In this document: positions 17,989-27,043 of the stretch, in pieces
Layout of the letters: every line of letters begins with the position of its first letter
Position numbering within the stretch: the first letter of the stretch is position 1
Origin: Caballeronia sp. M1242
GTDB lineage: Bacteria > Pseudomonadota > Gammaproteobacteria > Burkholderiales > Burkholderiaceae
Direction of reading: 5' to 3'
NCBI RefSeq assembly: GCF_017220215.1
Contig: NZ_CP071131.1
Span: 248,001-312,000, forward strand
DNA length: 64,000 nt
Position numbers and translations under genes: made by a program
The notes under the pieces: model-generated
What the model was told of the DNA's origin: nothing
The model's input: the letters and a program-made list of their open reading frames with translations, nothing else
The model's database searches: none

Positions 17989-19701
17989 TCAGCGTTGACC
18001 GGCACCGATATGCGGCGATAGCGCCGCGAGCCACAGCGAGACCGCCACCGCGCCCGCGTCCGGCGAACCGACGGCGCGCGTGCCCAGATAGCTCGCGCGC
18101 CCCGCCCTCGGCGTCATCTGCGCGGTGTTCTGCGCGCCCTGCTGCGCTGCCGATACCGCGACTTCCCACGCCTTATGCGCGGCACTACCGGAAGTCAGCG
18201 CCTCTTCATAAGCCGATACGGCGGGAAAGAGTGCATCCAGCATTGTTCGATCGCCAGCTTTCGCACCACCGAGATCACTGATAGCCTCGACTGCCGCTCT
18301 GAACGCATGCGCCCAATCCAGCGCGGATGCCTCGCCGATGTCCGCCAAGTGCCGCGACGCGCGCATCAACGCGGTCGCATAGAACGGCCCCGAACTGCCC
18401 GCGATGGCGCGGCGCAGCGCCAGGCTCAACGCTGCGAGCGCGCCCGCAGGCGTGCCGAGATCGCTTTCGCTCACTTCAAGCAGGGCGTGCGCGGCGCGCT
18501 TCATGCTCGCGCCGAGGTCTCCATCGCCGGCGACGGAATCTAGTTCGGTGAGCCTCGGTTCGTTTTGAATCAACGTATCCGCTACGGATTGCAGCGCCGC
18601 TTTCATCGCGCGCGTCCATTGACTCGGCTCGCCCTGCGCGGCTGCTTGCGTCGCGCTCGGCTGCGCGGGACCGTCGATGCGAATGTCGCGATTGACCACG
18701 CCAGCACCGGGCCATGCGCGCGCTTCGGTCGGTGCATCCAAGAAGCTCAACGTTGCGTCGTCCACGCGCAGCAGCGAGATAGAGCAGCCCGGCATGTCCA
18801 GCGCCGAGAGGAACGTCCCCGCCCACGCGCGCTCAATTCGAATGCCTCGTGCAGCAAGATTATCGTGAGCGGCTCGCAACACAATATCGAGCTCCATCTG
18901 CGGCGTGCCTCCGAGCCCGTTCACCAGCAACGCGACTCGCTCGCCGCTCGCGAGCGCCAGTTCATCGACGATGCTTGAAATGAGCACGTCGCAAAGCGCA
19001 TCGGCGGGCAGCATCCCGGTACGCTCGACGCCTTTCTCGCCGTGAATGCCGAGTCCCAACTCGATCTCATCATCGCCAAGCGTGAAGCCCGATTTCTCGG
19101 CGCCGGGGATGGTGCAGCCATCGAGCGCCACGCCCATGGTGCCGAGATTCGCCGCCGCGAGGCGCGCAACGGACGCGACTTCTTCGAGCGTCATTCCACG
19201 GGCAGCCGCCGCGCCCGTGACCTTGTGCACGAGCACCGTCCCTGCGATGCCGCGCCGACGGTCGCGCGCTGTTTCATCGCGCAAGGCAACGTCGTCGGCC
19301 ACGACGACGACCTCGACCGGGATGCCCTCTGCGCGCGCCAGTTCCGCGGCCAGACCGAAGTTCAGGCGATCGCCCGTGTAGTTCTTGACGATCAGTACCG
19401 CGCCGCGCGGTCCGGCGGTGGCGCGGATCGCGGCGAGCACGGCGTCTGTGGACGGCGACGTGAACACTTCGCCACAGACCGCGGCGCTCAGCATGCCCGC
19501 GCCGACGTAACCGCCATGTGCGGGTTCGTGGCCGCTGCCGCCGCCCGAGATCACCGACACCGGACGGTCCGTCGCTTCGTTGTGCTCTCGTCGCACGAGC
19601 ACGTTTTCAGCGCCGAGAATCGCGACATGGGGTGCTTGCCGCGCGACGCCTTCGAGCATTTCACGCACGACGTCATGCGGGGTGTTGATCAGTTTCTTCA
19701 T
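17989..19701 (-). CDS. DhaK-DhaL fusion, ATP-dependent dihydroxyacetone-type kinase
   Basis: 570 residues. Residues 1-330 are a DhaK domain: ISGGGSGHEPAHGGYVGAGM, and the substrate-binding histidine in LGLGIHGEKG (H220). From about 370 a DhaL domain follows: SVAGDGDLGASMKRA, SSGPFYATALMRAS and GGAKAGDRTMLDALFP. Fusions like this use ATP rather than the PTS. Substrates of relatives include dihydroxyacetone and erythrulose; the gene has no pathway partner beside it, so the ketose is not assigned. Confidence 0.85.
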   Translation of the reverse strand: MKKLINTPHDVVREMLEGVARQAPHVAILGAENVLVRREHNEATDRPVSVISGGGSGHEPAHGGYVGAGMLSAAVCGEVFTSPSTDAVLAAIRATAGPRGAVLIVKNYTGDRLNFGLAAELARAEGIPVEVVVVADDVALRDETARDRRRGIAGTVLVHKVTGAAAARGMTLEEVASVARLAAANLGTMGVALDGCTIPGAEKSGFTLGDDEIELGLGIHGEKGVERTGMLPADALCDVLISSIVDELALASGERVALLVNGLGGTPQMELDIVLRAAHDNLAARGIRIERAWAGTFLSALDMPGCSISLLRVDDATLSFLDAPTEARAWPGAGVVNRDIRIDGPAQPSATQAAAQGEPSQWTRAMKAALQSVADTLIQNEPRLTELDSVAGDGDLGASMKRAAHALLEVSESDLGTPAGALAALSLALRRAIAGSSGPFYATALMRASRHLADIGEASALDWAHAFRAAVEAISDLGGAKAGDRTMLDALFPAVSAYEEALTSGSAAHKAWEVAVSAAQQGAQNTAQMTPRAGRASYLGTRAVGSPDAGAVAVSLWLAALSPHIGAGQR

Positions 19702-19913
19702 GGCACTCTCTTGTGGCAGTCAACGGTGGCTCACAGTTTGCCGCATCGGACCGTCCGTTGCTGTGTCGGCGAAGCGCTTGCATTCGATCAGCCGGCGGCG
19801 AGTCTAGACGAGGCGGCCACGCGCTGAACGTTGCAGCGCCCTGTTTCAAGGCTGCGGAGGAATAGACTTTCGATGACTTTCACGGGTCCGCGCACATGCG
19901 GCGCCAAGGCGGT

Positions 19914-20537
19914 CTATGAGCGCCGCACGCCGACCTCGGTTCGCGCCACCGCCGCATAGGCCGGCTCATCGAAAAGCGCTGGCCGCGAGAGAAAGTCCTC
20001 GGCCCACTCGAGCGCATCGCTTCCCCAGAACAGCCGATCGCGCAATATCAGAGTCGGCACGCCGAAGACGCCTAGATCGATCGCGCGCTGGGTGTTGTCC
20101 CTGAGTTGGCGTTTGACATCGGCCGAGCCGATGCGCTGTTCCGCATCGTCGACGCCGAGTCGCTCAGCGAACGCCTCGAATTCCAATTCAGGATCGCGCC
20201 CGTCCGCGAAAACGAAGCCGAGCGCTTTACCGACATCCACGGTGCGCGCGCCCAGCGATACGAGCAGGCGTTGCGCGGCAAGCGGATTGAACGGATGACG
20301 CGGCGGCATCGCGAACGGGACGCCCTGGCGTCCCGCAAGCCACACGCAGAATTGATAGGTATGAATGCGCTTCGACGGAAGCTCGGCCGGGCCGAGCGTG
20401 CCCCAATGCTTGAGAAGCGCGGCGAAAAGAATGGGCACGGGCTGTATGTCCAGGCGATCCCGCAACGCGTCCAGACGTTGAAAAGCCAGATAAGAAAACG
20501 GAGATACGACGTCGAAAAACCACTCGGCCTTTTCCAT
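19914..20537 (-). CDS. DsbA-type 2-hydroxychromene-2-carboxylate isomerase family protein
   Basis: 207 residues of the thioredoxin-like HCCA isomerase family. FFDVVSPFSYLAFQRL contains the conserved active-site serine in place of the DsbA cysteine, PRHPFNPLAAQRLL and GVFGVPTLILRDRLFWGSDAL are further signatures. Related enzymes use glutathione in naphthalene breakdown, but many family members lie outside such clusters and no naphthalene genes are visible here. Cytoplasmic. Confidence 0.85.
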   Translation of the reverse strand: MEKAEWFFDVVSPFSYLAFQRLDALRDRLDIQPVPILFAALLKHWGTLGPAELPSKRIHTYQFCVWLAGRQGVPFAMPPRHPFNPLAAQRLLVSLGARTVDVGKALGFVFADGRDPELEFEAFAERLGVDDAEQRIGSADVKRQLRDNTQRAIDLGVFGVPTLILRDRLFWGSDALEWAEDFLSRPALFDEPAYAAVARTEVGVRRS

Positions 20538-20656
20538 TGTCGCGCTTCCGGTGTCGTCGAATAATGGTCATTATCGCCGGATCAGAATCAGGCTGCCATC
20601 CGCAGATTCCCGGCGCTTCGCCTACACGTTGGCGTTGCGACTTGCGTCGGCTCTGT

Positions 20657-20872
20657 TCAGCGTGATGCCGTCGACAGCCTCTGCCGTATGCTACTCAGCA
20701 TCCGGTTGGCTATCGCCGCGGAATCGAGTCTGTAGGCACCGGCTTTCAATAGCATTTTGATAAATCCGACCTTGGCTGTATTGATGTCCGATGGCCCGCA
20801 GTGACTAAGGTTCGTTGCATGCGGGACTATCATTCGACCGGGCTTGTCTGCGCTGTCGTTCTTACGGGTCAT
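20657..20872 (-). CDS. FlgM-like putative anti-sigma-28 protein
   Basis: 71 residues. The C-terminal half (DINTAKVGFIKMLLKAGAYR, then LDSAAIANRML) reads like the sigma-28-binding region of FlgM, where a helix of the form KVxxIK is followed by G-x-Y-x-(V/L)-D and IAxxML. The N-terminus is short and polar. A sigma-28-like promoter lies 34 bases upstream, which supports a real flagellar-regulon gene. If correct, it would bind FliA and restrain late flagellar genes; it is isolated from any visible flgAMN locus. Confidence 0.5.
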   Translation of the reverse strand: MTRKNDSADKPGRMIVPHATNLSHCGPSDINTAKVGFIKMLLKAGAYRLDSAAIANRMLSSIRQRLSTASR

Positions 20873-20905
20873 TATGGTTTGGTCTCTCGCTGGCTTGTGC
20901 TTCGC

Positions 20906-20932
20906 TTAACGGTGCCTGCGTCGAAACCTTTA
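20906..20932 (-). promoter_or_regulatory. sigma-28-like promoter of the FlgM-like gene
   Basis: Read on the minus strand, TAAAGGTT (-35, 20925-20932), an 11-base spacer and ACCGTTAA (-10, 20906-20913). Against the FliA consensus TAAAGTTT-N11-GCCGATAA this gives 7/8 and 6/8 matches with exact spacing. Confidence 0.5.
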
Positions 20933-20975
20933 CCCGTGGATGCGTAGGCATAGCGACGAAACGGCCATCGCCCGT

Positions 20976-21212
20976 TCAATTCTTAGTCCTTGGAGGGTGC
21001 GAGGTCTCGTCGTCGGCCAGGCCCAATGCCCAGCGCAAATCGCGCACGAATTCGAGCGAGACACGAGTCCACTCGTCGGTACCCGGGCGGCAGTCGCGTG
21101 GGTTCCTTCGTCCACGAGCCCGACGAATGATCTCGATGCTAAGACTCAACGCGCGTGCCTCGTCTCTGAGTGAGTCGTCGTCAAAAGCCGAATGGTTGTC
21201 TACCGTATCCAT
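20976..21212 (-). CDS. hypothetical protein (78 aa)
   Basis: A 78-residue frame with an ordinary, balanced composition: acidic and basic residues alternate and a hydrophobic helix (SLEFVRDLRWALGLAD) follows a polar loop. I do not recognise the family. No convincing ribosome site is visible before the ATG, which lowers confidence. It lies between the FlgM-like gene and the chemoreceptor on the same strand. Confidence 0.4.
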   Translation of the reverse strand: MDTVDNHSAFDDDSLRDEARALSLSIEIIRRARGRRNPRDCRPGTDEWTRVSLEFVRDLRWALGLADDETSHPPRTKN

Positions 21213-21394
21213 AACTTGGTTGTCGCGCGAGCGTTTCGATGAAATCCGGCGCTCGCAAGCCGTCGAGCGAAAGCTATTCGATCGCGTAAATTCATCTGTT
21301 TCGAAGCAAGGCGCGCAAGCCCCCTATTACGCGAACGCGCCCTCGATTTCCTGCAGTCGACGGCGTGCTCGCTTTACTCGCATGCCGCATGAGC

Positions 21395-23101
21395 TCAGAA
21401 CGTCGACCAATCGCCGTCCATTGAAGAGCCGGACACTGCCGCAGTCGTGACCAAAGGCTTCGCCGCGCGCGCGACGACCGGCGTTTTCTTGACCGGCGCC
21501 GGTCGCATCGTCGGCTTTCGATCGCGGTCGATGGATGCCGTCGTTGCCCCGGCGAGCGTGTGCGACGTGCGGAACACCGCAACGGCTGCGCTCAGTTGCT
21601 TTGCCTGGTCTTCCATCGAACTCGCCGCTGCCGCCGCTTCCTCGACGAGCGCAGCGTTCTGCTGCGTGACCTCATCCATCTGTGAGATGGCCTGATTCAC
21701 TTGCTCGATGCCGCGGCTCTGCTCATGCGAAGCGGATGCAATGTCGCCCATGATGTCGGTGACGCGCTGAATGGCGGTGCCGACGCGCTGCATCGTGTCT
21801 CCCGCCCTCGCCACGAGTTCCGTTCCTGCTTGAACACGGCTGCCGGACGTCTCGATCAGTTCCTTGATCTCCTTCGCCGCGGCCGACGAGCGCTGCGCGA
21901 GGCTGCGCACTTCACTCGCCACCACCGCGAAGCCCCGGCCTTGTTCTCCCGCCCGCGCCGCTTCGACGGCCGCATTAAGCGCGAGAATATTGGTCTGAAA
22001 CGCGATTCCCTCGATCATGCCGATGATCTCGGCGATCTTCGCTGAACTCTCTTCGATGCCCGCCATCGTCTCCACGACCTGACCGACAATGGCGCTGCCC
22101 TCGTTGGCGACAGCGTTGGCATCATCGGCCAGGCTGCTTGCCTGCGTGGCGTTCTCTGAATTCTGCTTGACCGTCGTGGTCAGTTCTTCCATGCTCGCGG
22201 CGGTTTCCTGAAGCGAGGCCGCTTGCTCCTCGGTACGCGACGACAAGTCCGTATTGCCGGTCGCGATTTGCTTGCTGGCGCTCGCGATTGCTTCGCTGCT
22301 CGACCGAACCGTTCCGACCGTGGCGGCCAATTTATCCTTCATGGTGGCGACGCCCGCGAGCAACTGCCCCATTTCGTCGTGCGTCTTGATGGGTACCTCA
22401 TGCGTGAGATCGCCAGCCGAAATATGCTCGAAGTGCTTCAGCGCTTCAGCAAGTGGCGTCATGATGGCGCGGCGCAAGACGAACCAGCCGAACGCTGCAG
22501 CTGCAATGCCAGCGAGCAGCGCGAGCACGCCGAGCGTGCGCAACGTCGATGCATGCGCGTCGTTTTCAGCTTCCTGGCGGACGGCGTCGGCAAGCTGGAA
22601 AGACTTCAGCTTGTCGAACGCTTCGACACACCGGTTATAGGCGGCGGGCAAATCCTTGAGCGCGAGGCGAGAGACATTCTCCTTATCGCCCGCTTCGATT
22701 GCTGCGCCGAACTTCTCGATGACTTCGCGCATCGAGGCGCGAGCAGAGACAACGTCCTTTGCCAGTGCGTCCTCGTCGGCTCCGCGAGGAATGGCGTTGT
22801 ACTTGCCGTACCACTCGTCGGCCTGGCGCATGAATCCATTCGCGCGTGCCCGCAGTCCGCTGGCGTCGGGCGCCGTGGGATCCAACGCGTAACGGTCGAG
22901 CGACAGCCGCGCCCGCGCGGTGAAATTGCTTGATATGCCGAGTGCGTTGACGGCTGGAAGCGAATTCTCGGCGATGTCTCTCGCCGATGCGTGAATCGCG
23001 CTAATGCCATACAGTCCGAAGCCGACCGAGAGGGTCAGCATCAGACCGAGGAAAGCCATGGTGAGCGCAAGCCGCGCCCGAATGGAAAGGTTTTTCATCA
23101 T
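21395..23101 (-). CDS. methyl-accepting chemotaxis protein
   Basis: 568 residues. TM1 spans about residues 10-32, a helical periplasmic four-helix-bundle sensor about 33-185, TM2 about 188-210, then HAMP and the long signalling coiled coil with its hairpin tip ([19 protein letters not shown]). The C-terminus ends DGDWSTF, resembling the CheR/CheB tether pentapeptide. A linker rich in Arg, Pro and Ala precedes it. The ligand is unknown. ATG 23098 is an equally possible start. A sigma-28-like promoter with a perfect -10 lies upstream. Confidence 0.93.
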   Translation of the reverse strand: MMKNLSIRARLALTMAFLGLMLTLSVGFGLYGISAIHASARDIAENSLPAVNALGISSNFTARARLSLDRYALDPTAPDASGLRARANGFMRQADEWYGKYNAIPRGADEDALAKDVVSARASMREVIEKFGAAIEAGDKENVSRLALKDLPAAYNRCVEAFDKLKSFQLADAVRQEAENDAHASTLRTLGVLALLAGIAAAAFGWFVLRRAIMTPLAEALKHFEHISAGDLTHEVPIKTHDEMGQLLAGVATMKDKLAATVGTVRSSSEAIASASKQIATGNTDLSSRTEEQAASLQETAASMEELTTTVKQNSENATQASSLADDANAVANEGSAIVGQVVETMAGIEESSAKIAEIIGMIEGIAFQTNILALNAAVEAARAGEQGRGFAVVASEVRSLAQRSSAAAKEIKELIETSGSRVQAGTELVARAGDTMQRVGTAIQRVTDIMGDIASASHEQSRGIEQVNQAISQMDEVTQQNAALVEEAAAAASSMEDQAKQLSAAVAVFRTSHTLAGATTASIDRDRKPTMRPAPVKKTPVVARAAKPLVTTAAVSGSSMDGDWSTF

Positions 23102-23177
23102 GCTTTAAATGTGGCGCGTGAGAAGTGCGATACGGCAGTCGCGCGTGCTGCCGCTATTCGAATAAGAGCGTCAATGC

Positions 23178-23204
23178 TTATCGGCAGTGCGGTCCGACAA
23201 TTCA
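23178..23204 (-). promoter_or_regulatory. sigma-28 promoter of the chemoreceptor gene
   Basis: On the minus strand the -10 reads GCCGATAA (23178-23185), a perfect FliA -10, with TGAATTGT (23197-23204) at the exact 11-base spacing matching the -35 at 5/8. It lies about 77 bases before the start codon. Confidence 0.65.
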
Positions 23205-23353
23205 GTCGGTTGAGTCGCGCAAGAAGGAATTGCGTTGGTGGAAAGGTAGAAGTGACCGACCGGACGTTTTTGTGGCTTCGAGTCGCGCGCACAGCTCACA
23301 GGTACAGAGGCTCGTGGTGACCGGTTACGCAGTGATTCACGAAGATTTTCGGC

Positions 23354-23380
23354 TCAAGTTATTCCGCCGCTCACCGTTAA
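23354..23380 (+). promoter_or_regulatory. sigma-28-like promoter of the EAL-HDOD gene
   Basis: TCAAGTTA (23354-23361), 11 bases, then ACCGTTAA (23373-23380): 6/8 and 6/8 matches to the FliA consensus with exact spacing. The -10 is identical to that before the FlgM-like gene. It lies 82 bases before the ATG. Confidence 0.45.
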
Positions 23381-23462
23381 CACATTCGATTGCGGCGTTC
23401 GACTGCGGCGTGTGCCCAGGCCACGAACCGACGCCAGTTAGAGACAATAAGGAGACTCAGTC

Positions 23463-24650
23463 ATGAGCCGCAGTGCGCAGACGGGCGACACGAGCCTTGC
23501 AATGACATGCGTCGCGCGGCAACCCATCGTCGACCGGGCGGGCCGCCTGGCGGCCTATGAACTCCTGTTCAGGGACGGCGACAGCGGCGTCGCGAATATC
23601 AGCGACGGTTTCAAATGTACGGCTCAGGTCGTCGAGCGCACCGTTGGAGCACTCGGACTCACGACAGTGCTGGATGGTCTCGACGGCTATCTCAACTGCA
23701 CGGCCGACTTTCTGCATTCCGCGTTGCCGCAAATGCTGCCGAGCAAGCACTTCGTCCTCGAGGTACTGGAGACGTGTGAGCTGGACGACGCGTTAAGGGA
23801 GCGTTGCATCGCGCTGCGCCGTGCCGGATTCCGCGTCGCCATCGACGACGTTGTCGCGATCACCCCGCAGATCGAAGCGTTCTTGCCTGCCGTCGATATC
23901 GTGAAGCTGGAATGGCCCGTCATCGATCCCGCCGCAGCCAAAACGATGGTCCGTGACCTCAAGCGCAGAGGCAAGACGGTCGTGGCAGAGAAAGTGGATG
24001 ATCACCAGCAGTTGCAGGCCGCTCTGGACGCGGGTTGCGATCTCGTTCAGGGTTTCTACTTCAGCCGGCCGCAACTTCTGCGGACGCGCCGAATCGTTCC
24101 CGATGTCTCGCAGCTACTGGCAGTGCTCAACCTTCTGATCAACGATGCATCGGACCAGCGCATCGTCAGTGCGCTGTCAGGCATGCCGGTGCTAGTGGCG
24201 CAGCTCATGCGGCTGGCGAACTGTTCCGCTAGCGCCAATCTGAAGCAAGCCGCGATCTCGTCTTTGCATCACGCGCTCGCGGTCACCGGCACGACGCGAC
24301 TGTTCGAATGGTGCAGCCTGCTGCTTTACAACCATCCGGATTCCGGCGACCTCAGCCGCGACCCGGTGATCGCACTCGCCACGCAGCGCGCGTCCTTCAT
24401 GATGCAAACCGCGCTGCGACAACGGCCTTCGGAAACCGCATTCGCGCAGACTGCTTCGTTGACCGGCATGCTTTCTCTTCTACACGTGATCTATGGCCGC
24501 GAGCAAGCCGAATTCGCGCAGGAACTGCCGCTCGCGCAATCGATCAGGGACGCTCTCGCCGAGCGCCGCGGTGAACTGGGTGAATTGCTTAGCGCCGCGG
24601 AAGGATTCGAAAGCCGGCCGGAGAAAAGCACTTCGCCGATAGACGGCTGA
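23463..24650 (+). CDS. EAL-HDOD domain signalling protein (YuxH type)
   Basis: 395 residues. Residues about 15-210 are an EAL domain in the YuxH style: ARQPIVDRAGRLAAYELLFR, LEVLET and VAEKVDD; the canonical EAL triad and several metal ligands are altered, so cyclic-di-GMP hydrolysis is unlikely. Residues about 215-390 form an HDOD domain (MPVLVAQLMRLANCSASANL). Relatives such as Vibrio CdgJ control motility. AAGGAG precedes the ATG. Its sigma-28-like promoter and divergent chemoreceptor neighbour support a motility role. Confidence 0.85.
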   Translation: MSRSAQTGDTSLAMTCVARQPIVDRAGRLAAYELLFRDGDSGVANISDGFKCTAQVVERTVGALGLTTVLDGLDGYLNCTADFLHSALPQMLPSKHFVLEVLETCELDDALRERCIALRRAGFRVAIDDVVAITPQIEAFLPAVDIVKLEWPVIDPAAAKTMVRDLKRRGKTVVAEKVDDHQQLQAALDAGCDLVQGFYFSRPQLLRTRRIVPDVSQLLAVLNLLINDASDQRIVSALSGMPVLVAQLMRLANCSASANLKQAAISSLHHALAVTGTTRLFEWCSLLLYNHPDSGDLSRDPVIALATQRASFMMQTALRQRPSETAFAQTASLTGMLSLLHVIYGREQAEFAQELPLAQSIRDALAERRGELGELLSAAEGFESRPEKSTSPIDG

Positions 24651-24727
24651 CAGTCTTCAACTTGGGCGTGAGCGCTCGAGCGATGTGGGGCGAAGCGGCT
24701 TCCTCGAGCATAAGGTGCAGTCGAGCA

Positions 24728-25264
24728 TCAATAACCGATATGCAACGGCTCCGGATGGCCGCGCGTCACCACGATCTGCGCGGCCACGGGATAACCCAGC
24801 GTCTGCTGCGGGCTCGCAAAAGCCGCGCACGTGCCAAGGTCCGCATTCGAACTCGAGCGAACCGTCAGCAGCTGCATCGGACCGGCAACGGCGATATACA
24901 CGACGGCCTCGGTGCCTCGCCGGACCGGAATGGAACTGCGCGGCCCCGATGTGTAATCGACAATCGGATCGCCGCTGCAATCGGCGGACGCATATCGCGC
25001 CCCGCCGGCCGTTGCCCATTGGAAGTCCGTCGCCGAAAAGCGATGACTCGAGTCTTGTACACGCCGTATCGGCACGACGGTAACGGCATCTCCGACCGTG
25101 AAGGCGACCCCGTCCTGCGTGTTGAATACCGTGAGATCGCCCACCAGCGCGCCATTGGCATCGAACACTCTCACGGGGCGACGCCGACCGTGATGTGATG
25201 CATCGTCGCCGAGCGATGCCGTTGCGCACATCAAGCAAATCAGTCCAACTAAATAGCGTTTCAT
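24728..25264 (-). CDS. secreted PEPLxIGY protein, paralogue A
   Basis: 178 residues with a Sec signal (MKRYLVGLICLMCATASLG), a short His/Arg-rich start to the mature protein, and then a beta-rich body. Shared with its two neighbours are VFDANGALVGDL, YASADCSG, VYIAVAG and the C-terminal PEPLHIGY. Two mature cysteines (DCSG and GTCAAF) could form a disulfide in the periplasm. Last of a three-gene tandem array; GGAG lies before the ATG. No known family recognised. Confidence 0.75.
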   Translation of the reverse strand: MKRYLVGLICLMCATASLGDDASHHGRRRPVRVFDANGALVGDLTVFNTQDGVAFTVGDAVTVVPIRRVQDSSHRFSATDFQWATAGGARYASADCSGDPIVDYTSGPRSSIPVRRGTEAVVYIAVAGPMQLLTVRSSSNADLGTCAAFASPQQTLGYPVAAQIVVTRGHPEPLHIGY

Positions 25265-25294
25265 GGCACTCCCTCGCGGTCGGGACTGCCTCGG

Positions 25295-25846
25295 TCAATA
25301 GCCGATGTGCAGCGGTTCCGGAAAGTGTTGCGTGAGCGGATACGTGCGTTTCGTGGCCCAATAATCGGTGCCGAAAGCGAATGGGTAGGTCATGCAGGAT
25401 GTGACGCCCTTATCGTCCGTTTGCCTGATTGACCGTGCCCCTATATCGCCTGAATAGCCTTTCACCGCGGTATAGAGCGTGACGTCCACGCCGTCCCGGA
25501 CCGCGATGGCCGGCACGGGACTATCTGAAAGCGGGACGAGCACGCTTCCGCTGCAGTCGGTCGACGCGTAGCCGGGCCATCCGCCGACCCACTCGTACTC
25601 GGATGCCGAATATTGGAACGCGCCGAGGCGCTTGTGATCGATGCGGAGGAAGACAGGCTCGCCGTCTATGGCGATGAATACGCCACTTCCGCCCGAATAG
25701 CTCGCGAGCGGGCCGACCTCCCTTCCCTGTGCGTCAAAGACGACAGGCAGGTGCCCGCCGTCGCTTCTATGATGAAGAGACTCATCGCCCTCGCCCGCGA
25801 AAGCGCTCGTGGCGATGAAGATCAAGAGTAGAAGATAGCGGCACAT
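25295..25846 (-). CDS. secreted PEPLxIGY protein, paralogue B
   Basis: 183 residues with a Sec signal (MCRYLLLLIFIATSAFAG), then HH/H-rich residues. It keeps VVFDAQGREVGPLASY, GVFIAIDGEPVF, YASTDCSG, VTLYTAV, a second cysteine in TSCMTY and the PEPLHIGY end. The middle gene of the array, 30 bases from paralogue A and 24 from C, so the three are probably co-transcribed. Function unknown. Confidence 0.75.
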   Translation of the reverse strand: MCRYLLLLIFIATSAFAGEGDESLHHRSDGGHLPVVFDAQGREVGPLASYSGGSGVFIAIDGEPVFLRIDHKRLGAFQYSASEYEWVGGWPGYASTDCSGSVLVPLSDSPVPAIAVRDGVDVTLYTAVKGYSGDIGARSIRQTDDKGVTSCMTYPFAFGTDYWATKRTYPLTQHFPEPLHIGY

Positions 25847-25870
25847 GGCAGGTCCCTTAATCGCTGACAG

Positions 25871-26455
25871 CTAGTAACCGATCGTCAGCGGCTCAGGATA
25901 ATGCGCCGTCAGCGAATACGTCGTTTCGGCCGAGAACGCGGGCACCGGCGCAGTAGACGGCGGCATGTGATCGACGCCGGGAGGCGGCACGCAGCTTGTT
26001 CCATCGAAGGAAACGGAGAGAATTTGTTTGGGAGCGGATGCGGTGTCGCCCGCGATGTAGAGCGTGACGTCCGGCCCCTTTCTGATCGCGACGGTGGGCC
26101 GGGGGCCTGTTTGAGGCGCGATGATCGGCGATCCGCTGCAATCGGTGCTCGAGTAGCTATAAGGCGCGAATGCGGACCACTGGAAGCGCGCCGAATCCCG
26201 AGTGCCGGGATAAGGCAGGGACAACCAGTAGACGGCGGCGAACACGATAGCCCCGTCGATCGAGAGATAAACGCCAGGACCGCCTTGATACGATGCAAGG
26301 CGTCCAACGACCTGACCGCGTGCGTCGTATAGCTTGAGAACGCGATGATCGTCATGCCGGCGTCGGTCGTGGTCATGGGCGTCGTCGCCGGCGCAAGCCA
26401 GCGAACGCATCAACCCCGAGAAGATGATAAACATCACGACCGCCACGCGACGCAT
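25871..26455 (-). CDS. secreted PEPLxIGY protein, paralogue C
   Basis: 194 residues with a signal peptide ending near SLACAG and a strongly His/Asp-rich mature start (DDAHDHDRRRHDDHR), which could bind a divalent metal. It shares YDARGQVVGRLASYQGG, YSSTDCSG, VTLYIAG, a second cysteine in GTSCVPP and the end PEPLTIGY. First gene of the array; GGGAGA precedes the ATG. Function unknown. Confidence 0.75.
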   Translation of the reverse strand: MRRVAVVMFIIFSGLMRSLACAGDDAHDHDRRRHDDHRVLKLYDARGQVVGRLASYQGGPGVYLSIDGAIVFAAVYWLSLPYPGTRDSARFQWSAFAPYSYSSTDCSGSPIIAPQTGPRPTVAIRKGPDVTLYIAGDTASAPKQILSVSFDGTSCVPPPGVDHMPPSTAPVPAFSAETTYSLTAHYPEPLTIGY

Positions 26456-26509
26456 GTGCGTCTCCCTTCGCTATGCACTGAGCATAGATCGCTGAAGGGT
26501 GCGTTTCAA

Positions 26510-26539
26510 GGCGCACGGATCAGCAAGAATCCGTGCGCC
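26510..26539 (-). terminator. terminator-like hairpin after the glycine-zipper gene
   Basis: GGCGCACGGAT (26510-26520) and ATCCGTGCGCC (26529-26539) form a perfect 11-base stem with an 8-base loop, 26 bases past the stop of the glycine-zipper gene on the minus strand and before paralogue C. Only TTGAAA follows, so the T-tract is short. Confidence 0.6.
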
Positions 26540-26565
26540 GAAGAATAGATGCCGACCTTCGACCC

Positions 26566-26841
26566 TTATTGCGGAGACCTGGCGGTCTGCGTGTTGGATT
26601 GATCTTGCGCCGCAGCCTGCGCCTGGGTTCGAGCAGCCGCGTCTTCCTTCGCCTTCTTGTTCGCCATGTGCCGACCGACAAGACAACCGCCGGCCGCACC
26701 CAGCACCGCATGACCCTTTCCTACGAAATGGCCGCCCACGCCGCCCACGGCGGCGCCCTTCAGACATCCTGCAGCTTGCGCCTGGCCTACGGTTGCCGCA
26801 GCAAGAGCGGCGGCGATCAACATCGTTGCTTTCAATTTCAT
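26566..26841 (-). CDS. small exported glycine-zipper protein
   Basis: 91 residues: a Sec signal ending near VGQAQAA, then GCLKGAAVGGVGGHFVGKGH and GAAGGCLVGRHMANKK, a glycine-zipper pattern with two cysteines, and an Ala/Gln-rich tail. Similar short proteins insert in or coat the outer membrane, but the role here is unknown. ATG 26841 starts the signal peptide; the frame continues upstream to 26901 without support. Confidence 0.7.
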   Translation of the reverse strand: MKLKATMLIAAALAAATVGQAQAAGCLKGAAVGGVGGHFVGKGHAVLGAAGGCLVGRHMANKKAKEDAAARTQAQAAAQDQSNTQTARSPQ

Positions 26842-27043
26842 ATCGTCTTTTCGTATTCGGGAGTGAGAGAGATGGAGCGTAGGCAACGCGAGGCTTCGCA
26901 CGCTACGTAATGTTCAACGTTCGATGCGTGTTGACGGATGGCTCGCAGTCGTCGCGAATAGCGGATCGTTGTCCATGCCAACATGCGCAGAGCACGCGAG
27001 CAATATACGGACCCGCATCCCCCCTCGACCCACCGAGCCGCTG

